From the NCBI RefSeq assembly GCF_024642105.1, contig NZ_JAHEBT010000004.1:26831-90830 (forward strand): DNA of 64,000 bases, in the 5' to 3' direction. Shown here one piece after another: positions 17,266-25,900 of this stretch. Numbering within the stretch: the first letter of the stretch is position 1; every line of letters starts with the position of its first letter. The DNA is from Flavobacterium sp. (GTDB lineage Bacteria > Bacteroidota > Bacteroidia > Flavobacteriales > Flavobacteriaceae). The notes beneath the pieces were generated by a model. It ran no database searches. It was given only the letters and a program-made list of their open reading frames with translations, and had not been told where the DNA came from. A program made the translations under genes and the position numbers.

Positions 17266-17360
17266 TTAACCCAACCATTCATCATACTCATTATCAAATT
17301 ATCAAAAAACATAGATGAATTGTAGAATGTGTATATTTACATCTATTAAATTTAGTAATA

Positions 17361-17915
17361 ATGAAACCCGAAAAAGAAAAAATAATTAATGGCGAACCCT
17401 ATCTTTTGGGCGATTTAGAGCTTAAAAAAGACAGACGAAAAGCAAAAAATTTGTTGCATCGGCTCAATGTAACTGAATACCGAATGACAAAAAATGCACG
17501 TTTGATTTTAGAAGAATTACTTCCAAATGCGGGCAACAACTTGTACATTGAACCGCCTTTTTTCTGCGATTATGGATACAATATTAGCTGTGGCGATAAT
17601 GTCTTTTTCAATGTAAACTGTGTCGTCCTCGACGAAAATAAAGTAACTATTGGCTCTCATGTGCTTTTTGGTCCGGGCGTTCAATTGTATACCGCATCGC
17701 ATCCATTGGAATCGCAAATGCGTCGTACCCATAAAGTTTCTAAACCCATTAGTATTGGAGACGATTGCTGGATTGGAGGTAATGCTGTTATTTGTCCCGG
17801 AGTAACTATTGGCAAAGGCTGTGTCATTGGTGCGGGTTCTGTAGTTACAAAAGATATTCCCGATTATTCTATGGCAGTGGAAAATCCTGCGAAAGTGATT
17901 AAGAAATTAGAATAA
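17361..17915 (+). CDS. Maltose O-acetyltransferase-like hexapeptide transferase
   Basis: 184 residues. An N-terminal maltose acetyltransferase domain (MKPEKEKIINGEPYLLGD; helices to about residue 50) is followed by a left-handed beta helix with FFCDYGYNISCGDNVFFN, LYTASHPLES (catalytic His) and IGDDCWIGGNAVICPGV. The family acetylates sugars such as maltose or galactosides with acetyl-CoA in the cytosol; the true acceptor is unknown. It stands alone with about 100 bases on each side. Confidence 0.9.
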   Translation: MKPEKEKIINGEPYLLGDLELKKDRRKAKNLLHRLNVTEYRMTKNARLILEELLPNAGNNLYIEPPFFCDYGYNISCGDNVFFNVNCVVLDENKVTIGSHVLFGPGVQLYTASHPLESQMRRTHKVSKPISIGDDCWIGGNAVICPGVTIGKGCVIGAGSVVTKDIPDYSMAVENPAKVIKKLE

Positions 17916-18020
17916 AAACCTCAATGTCATTATTTTAAAATCTTTTCAACAAAACGTAATTCACAATTCGTAATTAGTAATTAATAATTTACCTTTGAAC
18001 TTTCTATAAAAACAACGATT

Positions 18021-18560
18021 ATGGTTTATAAATTCAGAGTAATTCTAGACGCAGAAGAAGATATTTTCAGAGATATTGCTATCCTTGCCGAAGACACTTT
18101 AGAAGATTTACACAATGCTATCTTCAATTCTTTTGGATTTGACGGAATGGAAGTGGCTTCTTTTTATACTTGTGATGATACTTGGAATCAAGAAGATGAA
18201 ATTCCAATGTTTGACGCAGGAGATGTTCCTGGAGAACAAACCATCATGAGCGATTACAAATTATCGGATCTTTTAGACAAAGAAAATACAAAAATCATCT
18301 ACGTATATGACTTTATCAATATGTGGACTTTCTTGGTAGAATTAGCTGCTGTTGAAGAACCTCAAGCAGGTGCTCTTTATCCTGAAACGCTGTTTTCTCA
18401 TGGAGAAATGCCTGATGAAGCTATTGAAAAAAACTTTGAGGCGGATATGCATGATGATATCTATGGCGAATTTGAAGACGATTTAGACGAAGACGATCTA
18501 GATATGTTTGAAGGAGACGATAGCTTTGAAGACTTTGGCTACGAAGAAAATTGGAATTAG
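18021..18560 (+). CDS. Plasmid pRiA4b ORF-3-like protein
   Basis: 179 residues. The N-terminal 110 residues (VYKFRVILDAEEDIFRDIA, LEDLHNAIFNSFGFDG, ASFYTCDD, KIIYVYDFINMWTFLVEL) match the pRiA4b ORF-3-like / IS1096 passenger family of small beta-rich proteins. The last 50 residues are a very acidic Asp/Glu tail (EDDLDEDDLDMFEGDDSFED). Homologues are chromosomal in flavobacteria and their role is unknown. A GC-rich hairpin repeat begins at the stop codon. Confidence 0.85.
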   Translation: MVYKFRVILDAEEDIFRDIAILAEDTLEDLHNAIFNSFGFDGMEVASFYTCDDTWNQEDEIPMFDAGDVPGEQTIMSDYKLSDLLDKENTKIIYVYDFINMWTFLVELAAVEEPQAGALYPETLFSHGEMPDEAIEKNFEADMHDDIYGEFEDDLDEDDLDMFEGDDSFEDFGYEENWN

Positions 18561-18701
18561 GCCTCTCCCCGACCCTCTCCAAAGGAGAGGGAGCATAAAC
18601 TAGATTAAAAATAAGATTAAAAAATTCTATTTCTAAATAAAAATTAACTAAAATACTTCCCAATTCTTGGCACCTCCCTTTTGGGGAGGACGGGAGGGGC
18701 T
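18561..18701. repeat. Pair of GC-rich hairpin repeats in inverted orientation
   Basis: The first unit (18561-18594) contains the hairpin CCCTCTCC-AAA-GGAGAGGG (18573-18591). The second unit (about 18668-18701) is a related sequence in reverse orientation, with CCTCCC-TTTT-GGGGAGG (18673-18689) and CGGGAGGGGCT. They flank about 70 bases of AT-rich DNA. Their GC content stands out sharply. The first can act as a terminator-like structure for the preceding gene; the second ends six bases before the next ATG. Confidence 0.8.
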
Positions 18702-18707
18702 AAAATT

Positions 18708-19766
18708 ATGATTAACTTATTCAACACCCATATTGATTCGCTTTCTATTCATCGTGTAGGAAATAAAAGCCGTAACGAAGCTATTTTTTTATCCGAACAA
18801 CCATTCAATCTAAATGATGAAATTGTTCCTTTGATAAAAGAATTTTTCTTCAAGCCTTTCAGAGAGAAAGAAGAAAATTACTTTCAGTTTGCGCACGAAG
18901 TGGATTTGGATTACAATGAAATGTACAAATTTGCTTCTCAAATATTTGAGAATCCGTCTAATGTTCATGAGGTTTCAAAGCAAATCACCAAACATTTGTT
19001 TGAACAATCCAATCACCCACACATTAAGAATGGTGAAGTGTATGTTACGTATTTAACCAACCTTGCTATTGATAACAATATAGTCGATGCCATTGGAATT
19101 TTTAAAAGCGAAATCCAAGCTGATTTTCTACAATTTGAAGAAAAAGATACCCACCTTGAAATGATTTTACAACACGGAGTTAGCTTAAATAAATTAGACA
19201 AAGGCTGCTTAATCTTCAATTACAAAAAAGAAGAAGGATATAAAATCTTAACGGTTGACAGTAACCGTTACGATGCACGGTATTGGTTAGAACACTTCTT
19301 ATCTGTAGATGCTTTTGAAGATGAAAATTACATCACTAAAAAATACTTGAAATTCTGTCAAGGCTTCGCAAAAGACGTAGTTTTCCCTGCTGAAGACAAA
19401 AAAGAAGAAGTGATGTTTATGAATCGTTCTGTGAATTATTTTGCCAAAAACGACCAGTTTGAGGAAACTAATTTCTTAAACGAAGTCTTGGACAATCCTG
19501 ATTTGATTCCTGAATTTAAAAATTATAAAGTAGACAAGGGAGACAAATACAGTATTGAAGACATTACCACCTTCCCTATTGCAAACGCAGCGGTTTCTGA
19601 TGCTAGAAAGTCCATCAAAAACGTGATTAATTTGGATACGCACATCCAAATTAAAATGGATTTCATCAACCCAGAAAGTGCCGAAAAATTTGTAGAAAAA
19701 GGCTGGGACGAAGAAAAACAAATGTATTATTACTTGGTCTACTTCAACAAAGAAGAGAAAAATTAA
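18708..19766 (+). CDS. Nucleoid-associated protein, NdpA family
   Basis: 352 residues. The start is the ATG at 18708; an earlier in-frame TTG lies in the hairpin repeat and is not credible. It matches the 37-kDa nucleoid-associated (NdpA/YejK) family: MINLFNTHIDSLSIHRVGNK at the start, FLQFEEKDTHLEMILQHGVS-type segments and LNKLDKGCLIFN in the middle, and YYYLVYFNKEEKN at the end. E. coli YejK binds the nucleoid, but its mechanism is not known. It stands alone between two repeats. Confidence 0.85.
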   Translation: MINLFNTHIDSLSIHRVGNKSRNEAIFLSEQPFNLNDEIVPLIKEFFFKPFREKEENYFQFAHEVDLDYNEMYKFASQIFENPSNVHEVSKQITKHLFEQSNHPHIKNGEVYVTYLTNLAIDNNIVDAIGIFKSEIQADFLQFEEKDTHLEMILQHGVSLNKLDKGCLIFNYKKEEGYKILTVDSNRYDARYWLEHFLSVDAFEDENYITKKYLKFCQGFAKDVVFPAEDKKEEVMFMNRSVNYFAKNDQFEETNFLNEVLDNPDLIPEFKNYKVDKGDKYSIEDITTFPIANAAVSDARKSIKNVINLDTHIQIKMDFINPESAEKFVEKGWDEEKQMYYYLVYFNKEEKN

Positions 19767-19790
19767 AATAAGAATACACTTGAAAGTCAA

Positions 19791-19882
19791 AATCTTGTCA
19801 AACTGAACTTGTTTCAGTTTCTATTAATAGATTGACATATAAAAATTTATAGATTCCGAAATAAATTCGGAATGACAAGATT
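19791..19882. repeat. 92-base palindromic element with 10-base terminal inverted repeats
   Basis: The ends AATCTTGTCA (19791-19800) and TGACAAGATT (19873-19882) are perfect inverted copies. Inside are two further hairpins: AAACTGAA-CTTG-TTTCAGTTT (19800-19820) and ATTCCGAA-ATAAA-TTCGGAAT (19853-19873). A T run follows at about 19883-19891. The structure resembles a very small non-coding mobile element, and it also serves as a likely terminator for the NdpA gene. Confidence 0.8.
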
Positions 19883-19911
19883 CTTTTTTTAGAAGCTTTT
19901 ATTTTTGCTTA

Positions 19912-20973
19912 CTACGATTTAAATGGATTGACGTTTTTGAAATTTCGCGTGATATACTGAAAAGACGCACTCATAATATTACCCATTGATTTGGCTTTCT
20001 TAAAATTCAAATCATTCGTGTACCGATACAATTCGAGTTTCAATTGTTCCAAATGTGAAGAAGTTGATAACGTATCTTCTCCCATAATTTTCAACAAACG
20101 TTTAATTCTGTTTTCAGCAGAATGGATTCGTTTAGCCAAAACGGAACGTTCTTCGTTTTTATATTGGTTAATAGAACTTTCTTGTAATTTATCTTTTACC
20201 AATTTCACCATCGGATAATTCTCCTTAAAAAACTGAGGACGATACACTTTAAAATTACCTTCGTAACATTGCTGGTCAAAATCAATGGCTCTTATTCGAT
20301 ACACTACTTGGTCAAAATCGTGAATAGGAATCACCACATAATTATAAGCGCGCATATCGCCAAGTAACCGAATCATAGAACGTTCGTTGAACTTTACAAA
20401 CTCCTTAGCTATTTGAGACTTCTCCGTTTCGGTACAATTCTTCAAATGATTATTAATAAAAACATCCCCAGCAATCCCCATAATATGTTCCTCAATCAAA
20501 GTATCCTGATGAACTAAAAAGTTAATTTTATCAGGCGATAAAATATGTTCCAGTTCCAACCCATATACCCTTGAGGCATCAGCTTTTTTAATATAAAAAT
20601 GCGTGTAATTGTCGTTAAGAATATTTCTAACCTTAATTCTGAAAGGCTTTGAATTCCCAAAAGTACAATAGTCAATAGAGTCGACATTCAAGAATTTGAT
20701 TATCTCCAAATTACCGTCAGAGTGCAATAAGGAATAGATTTTTTTTAAGGTTAAATCAATTTCTTCACGCTCAAATTCGTTGTAATACACTCTAACCCAT
20801 AGTGTATCTTGGTCCTCTTTGTCATACACGTTAATAGATCCTGAAAAACGCAACAAATCGTCATACGAAATAGGGAATTTAGAAATTCGATCAAATCGTT
20901 CAAGATAATCCAATAACGCCTCATTAATAGGATAAGACGGTTTTTTAAATATCATCAAAGGTTCTTCGCTCAT
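19912..20973 (-). CDS. Conserved protein with possible kinase-like fold
   Basis: 353 residues when started at the ATG at 20973 (MSEEPLMIFKKPSYP). An open extension runs back to 21102, but a -7 box (CAAATTTA, 20991-20998, reading TAAATTTG) lies inside it. I do not recognise a named family. The order of segments looks kinase-like: HFYIKKADASRVYGLELEHI (possible ATP-binding Lys and helix C), then LLGDMRAYNYVVIP (like the catalytic HGDxxxxN loop), then RIRAIDFDQQ (like the metal-binding DFD/DFG). The last 80 residues are helical and basic. It is divergent from the first type IX substrate gene. Confidence 0.65.
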   Translation of the reverse strand: MSEEPLMIFKKPSYPINEALLDYLERFDRISKFPISYDDLLRFSGSINVYDKEDQDTLWVRVYYNEFEREEIDLTLKKIYSLLHSDGNLEIIKFLNVDSIDYCTFGNSKPFRIKVRNILNDNYTHFYIKKADASRVYGLELEHILSPDKINFLVHQDTLIEEHIMGIAGDVFINNHLKNCTETEKSQIAKEFVKFNERSMIRLLGDMRAYNYVVIPIHDFDQVVYRIRAIDFDQQCYEGNFKVYRPQFFKENYPMVKLVKDKLQESSINQYKNEERSVLAKRIHSAENRIKRLLKIMGEDTLSTSSHLEQLKLELYRYTNDLNFKKAKSMGNIMSASFQYITRNFKNVNPFKS

Positions 20974-21067
20974 TGGGAATGTATTTACAACAAATTTACT
21001 GAAAAATATACTGGGAAATAATTTTTGGTTTCCTTTTCCGTTAGTACATCTCAAAAGAGAATTATAG

Positions 21068-21075
21068 TATCTTTG
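21068..21075 (+). promoter_or_regulatory. -7 box directly in front of the first type IX substrate gene
   Basis: TATCTTTG fully matches TAnnTTTG and ends only seven bases before the ATG at 21083, so the mRNA would have little or no leader. Confidence 0.55.
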
Positions 21076-21082
21076 TTTCATT

Positions 21083-22912
21083 ATGAGTTGGATAAAAACC
21101 ATATTATTTGTACTATTCGTTTGTTGTTTTCCTTTAGCGATTTCAGCACAATTTATTAGTGTGGACGATACTAAAAATGCTACCGCATTAGTTCAAAAAT
21201 TAACGAATAATACTTCTTGCATCAGTGTTTCAGGAGAAACCGCCAAAGGAGATCCTTTGAACCTAATCCAAAACAGTTATGGTATTTTTACTAAAAACAA
21301 CAGTAGTTTTCCCTTTTCTTCAGGAATCGTTTTAAGTACATGGAGTAGTAAAAATTCTGAAGGTCCCTACTCCAATCTTGGGGGAGGTACTAATTGGAAC
21401 GGTGATTCAGATATTAACTCAGTTCTAGGAATAAGTTCAAGAAATGCAAGTTCTTTAGAATTTGATTTTATTGCCCAGACTACTTTTTTGAGTTTCAATT
21501 ACATTTTTGCATCCAATGAATACATCAAAGACAATCCTTGTAAATATTCAGATGGATTAGCTTTATTGATTAAAGATGTAACATTAGCAGGTCCTTATAC
21601 TAATTTAGCTGTTTTACCTGACGGGACTACTGTTTCTTCAAAAAACATTCATCCAGCAATTAATTATTCTGATACATTTACCACCACAAAATGTGATGCG
21701 AAAAACGAATCTTTTTTTGGCCAATTCAACTCCTCCACTCCAAGCTCAAGTCCTATAAATTATGCAGGGCAAACCATTCCATTAACCGCAAAATCAACTT
21801 TAATTGCTGGTCATACCTACCATATTAAATTAGTTATTGCCAATGACAGAGATAACGACAATAATTCTGCAGTCTTTGTTGAAGCAGGCAGTTTTACTTC
21901 CAAAATTGACTTAGGGAAAGATCGATTAGTAGCAGACAATACTGCCATTTGTAATGGAGAAACATTTGAAATACAAACCAATATGCCTGTAGCATATACG
22001 TACAAATGGTATAAAGATGGGGCAACTATTCCTTTAATTGGAGAAACAAATTCTTCACTCATAGTAACTCAAGCGGGTAGTTATAAAGTTGAAGTTACCG
22101 ATTCTAGTGGTTGTAATTATATTGGAGAAATCAAAATTGAATACACAACAGGAATGGGTTTAAAAGACGTACAACTTACTAAATGCGATGATAATGGAAC
22201 AGGAACCGCATTTTTCGATTTAACGGCTGTACAATCTATCATTACTAACAACGATTCAAGCACTACAATTTCCAATTACTATGAAGATAGGAACCAAACT
22301 ATTGAAATAACCAACCCAACAGCTTTCGAAAAAACCAATTTTGGAGACCAAATAGTATTTGCCAAAGGAATCAATTCAAAATTAAGCTGTTCCGAAACGG
22401 CTCAAATCACATTACGGACATTACCGAGTAGTCAAAATTTGGGTAGCTTACCCACACCAATTATAAAAGAGTTTGCCGGAGGAAAAAACTCGATTGAATT
22501 GATTACTCCTTCAACAAATATTAACTATGAATTTTCTATTGACGGTATCAATTACCAAAACAGTTCACTTTTTACCGGAATACCTAAAGGAAATTATATT
22601 GCCTACATTAGAAACACAGCTAATTGTGAATATGCCACGTACCCATTTACCATTTTAGATTATCCAACTTTTTTTACTCCAAACGGAGATGGCTCTAACG
22701 ATATGTGGAAAATTGATGGACTAGATTTGTATCCACAAGCTGCAATTTCAATTTTTGACCGCTTTGGAAAATTACTCAAGCAAATGGAATCAAGTGCTAC
22801 CGGATGGAACGGTATATTTAATGGCTACCCTCTTCCCGCAGATGACTATTGGTTTCGATTAGTATTGAATGACAATCAAATTGTTAATGGTCATTTTAGC
22901 TTAAAAAGGTAA
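21083..22912 (+). CDS. Choice-of-anchor L domain protein with type IX (type B) sorting domain
   Basis: 609 residues, secreted. A signal peptide (about 1-22, ending AISAQ) precedes a choice-of-anchor L domain (about 30-270, with NLIQNSYGIFTKNNSSFPFS and FDFIAQTTFLSFNYIFASNEY-type strands). An Ig-like segment follows (YKWYKDGATIPLIGETNSSL, about 310-350). The last 85 residues are the gliding-motility-associated C-terminal domain: FFTPNGDGSNDMWKIDGL, ISIFDRFGKLLKQ, PADDYWFRLVL and the end GHFSLKR. It is probably exported by the type IX system and held on or released from the cell surface. It is the first of three similar genes in a row. Confidence 0.92.
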   Translation: MSWIKTILFVLFVCCFPLAISAQFISVDDTKNATALVQKLTNNTSCISVSGETAKGDPLNLIQNSYGIFTKNNSSFPFSSGIVLSTWSSKNSEGPYSNLGGGTNWNGDSDINSVLGISSRNASSLEFDFIAQTTFLSFNYIFASNEYIKDNPCKYSDGLALLIKDVTLAGPYTNLAVLPDGTTVSSKNIHPAINYSDTFTTTKCDAKNESFFGQFNSSTPSSSPINYAGQTIPLTAKSTLIAGHTYHIKLVIANDRDNDNNSAVFVEAGSFTSKIDLGKDRLVADNTAICNGETFEIQTNMPVAYTYKWYKDGATIPLIGETNSSLIVTQAGSYKVEVTDSSGCNYIGEIKIEYTTGMGLKDVQLTKCDDNGTGTAFFDLTAVQSIITNNDSSTTISNYYEDRNQTIEITNPTAFEKTNFGDQIVFAKGINSKLSCSETAQITLRTLPSSQNLGSLPTPIIKEFAGGKNSIELITPSTNINYEFSIDGINYQNSSLFTGIPKGNYIAYIRNTANCEYATYPFTILDYPTFFTPNGDGSNDMWKIDGLDLYPQAAISIFDRFGKLLKQMESSATGWNGIFNGYPLPADDYWFRLVLNDNQIVNGHFSLKR

Positions 22913-22935
22913 ACTATTTTTACTATTTTTAACAA

Positions 22936-25900
22936 ATGAAAAAAATACTATTCCTTTTCATTTTACTATTTGCGCTGAATTGTTTTTCTCAATTTAGCAA
23001 AACACACTATATTCCACCTATTACTTGGAATAATGCATCAACTACAAATCCTCAAGATCACTATATTTATATTTCAACTCCTAGTATTACAGATGTAAAT
23101 TTTAAAATTATTGAAATTGGCGGAACTATTATTAATCGCACAGTAAACAAAAACACTCCTTATATTCATTCTATAGGTTCAGGAGGAAACACTCAACTAT
23201 TCACTCCAAGTTTAAATACTGGGATTCTTTCAAACAAAGGGTATATTATTGAAAGTGAAGGACTAATTTATACTAGTGTAAGAACCAATGCAGGAGGTGG
23301 AGCGCAAGCAGGAGGATTGGTTACGAAAGGAATTAGTGCTTTAGGAAAGCGATTTAGAGCTGGTGCTATGCTAAATAATTCCGCTATTGCAGGATTACTT
23401 AATTTTATCTCTGTTTTAGCTACAGAAAACAATACTAGTGTTACCATTTCTAATATTCCAATTGGAACTTTATTAGCGAACGGCACAACCTTTAATGGTC
23501 CAATTACTATCAATTTAAATAAAAACGAGAGTTATATATTAGCAATAAATGGCAATATCGGTGGTAATATTATAGGTGCTTTAATAGAATCTAGCAAGAA
23601 CGTTGTAGTTAATAGCGGTTCTTTTGGGGGAACAAATGACCCTTCTAGTTCTGGCGGTAGAGATGTGGGGTTTGATCAAATTGTAGGAGCTGATAAAATT
23701 GGGAATGAATACATATTTATAAAAGGACTTGGTTCAGCTGTACTCGAACGTGTTTTATTAATAGCGGATGAAGACAATACCGAAATTTATGCCAATGGGA
23801 GTACTACACCAATCATAATTCAGGCTGGACAAAATTATATTTTTGATGGTAGTGCATTTATCAATAATAATTTATACATCACTAGTTCTAAAAAAGTTTT
23901 TGCATATCAAAGTATAGGAGGCACAACTTCCAATGCTAATCAAAATCTATTTTTTGTTCCCCCAATCAATTGTTCAACACCCAAAATTGTTGACAATATA
24001 CCTCAAATTAACAAAATAGGAAATGTAAACTATAATGGTACCGTCAATATAGTAACCGAAAATGGAGCAACATTATTGATTAATGATAGTCCGGTTGGAA
24101 TGACACCAATAGCAATCAATGGGAACTCAAAATTTGTATACTATTCAGTAAATTCTTTATCTGGAGATGTTAGTATTAAGTCGACAAAGCAGGTTTATGT
24201 TTCCTATTATGGAACCAATTCTGCAGCAACTTACGGAGGATATTATTCTGGTTTTGATTTAAAACCTGAATTAACAATAAAAAATTCAACTTCTATATCA
24301 GGTAGTTGTATTCCAAATATTACACTTAAAACTGAACCAGATGTAGATTATACCTATCAATGGCTTAAAAATGGAGTTGATATTATTGGTGAAACAGGAA
24401 ACAGTTATTTACCAACTGCACCCGGCTATTATCAAGTAAAAAGAAGTATTCCAAGCTGTAGTACAAATACTTTATCCGATAAAATTCCAATTAGTAATTG
24501 TCCCACAGATATCGATAATGATTTAGCAGCTGATAATATTGATTTAGATAATGATAATGATGGAATTACAAATTGTACAGAATCATTTGGAAATTCGGCT
24601 TTAGACCTTACTTCCACAAATATTACTAAACAAACCTATTCCAATATTTTTTCAACTAATATTACAACTACATCTATAAATAATTCTGCTGTCATTACTC
24701 CTTTTATTGGAAAAACAAATGGGGATTTCATCAGTGAAGTTCCTGCTGGAAAAGGAAATAGTTTAGAATATAAAATCAATTTTACTAATCCCATCTCCTT
24801 GGCTTTAGAATATACAAGTACAGCTAATAGTACCGATTTAATTAATTCAGATGGAGAATTTATGGTAAAGTCGGATATTGACAAAACGATAACTATATTA
24901 AATCCAAACAATCAATTATTAATCGACACTAATTATGATGGTATTTTTGAAAGTGGGGTCACTGAATATTCTTCCTTCGAAATACGCTTCAGATTAAATA
25001 GTACCACTCCACTTACAGCCGGAACAGGAACGTTTAGTTTTCAATCGTACTTAACCTCTTCTTTCTCTTTTGTTCATACAAACTTGTCGGATACCAATGA
25101 TAACAAAGCTACTTTCACAATAAAAGCTACTTGTATTCCAAAAGATACCGACAATGATACTATTGCTGATCAACTCGATTTGGACAGTGACAATGATGGT
25201 ATTACAGATATAATCGAGTCACAGCAAAACACAGTAGTTAGCTCGTCTAGTTTGGACAATAACAAAGATGGTATCTATGATGTTTATAGCACAGGAATCG
25301 TTCCGCAAGATACCGATAACGATGGTGTTCCTGATTACTTAGATTTAGACTCTGACAATGATGGTATTTATGATCTAGATGAGTCAGGAACTAATGCCAC
25401 TAATATTGATATTGATAGCGATGGAATTAAAAATTTTAGAGAATTAGATAGTGATAATGATTATTGTTCTGATGTAATTGAAGCAGGGTATTTAGGCAAT
25501 ACAAATGCCACTCTTGGTAGTACTATCCCTCCTATAGTAAATTCTAACGGAATAGTAATCAGCGGTAACGGATATATCAATCCCAATATAAATTATACCA
25601 TAGCAGCCCCAATTAGCATCGGTACGCAACCTCAAATAACTCCAATTTGTGAACTTCAAAATACTTCCGTTACAATAACTGACAATGGTGGCAACTCCTA
25701 TCAATGGCAGTTATCTACAGACGGTACTAATTGGAACAACATCACTAATAACACTACTTATTCTGGAGTTACATTAAACACCTTAAGTATTCATCAAGTT
25801 AGTAATTCCATGAATGGTTTTCAGTATCGTGTTCAATTGAATAAAGCAGGAAATAGTTGCGGATTGATTTCTAACCCTGCTACATTAACTATTTATGCCC

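Noticed and set aside
17940..18000. AT-rich AATTCGTAATTAGTAATTA string as a repeat family
   Set aside because: It looks like a decayed direct repeat, but only two weak units are seen here; not enough to call.
18681..18707. TTG start extending the NdpA gene upstream
   Set aside because: It reads through the GC-rich hairpin repeat; the ATG at 18708 gives the usual MINLFNT start.
20974..21102. 43-residue N-terminal extension of the kinase-like protein
   Set aside because: A -7 box lies inside it and it overlaps the divergent gene; the ATG at 20973 is better.
25140..25480. Asp-rich repeats as a separate DNA repeat element
   Set aside because: They are protein-level calcium-binding repeats with diverged codons in the 1441-residue protein.
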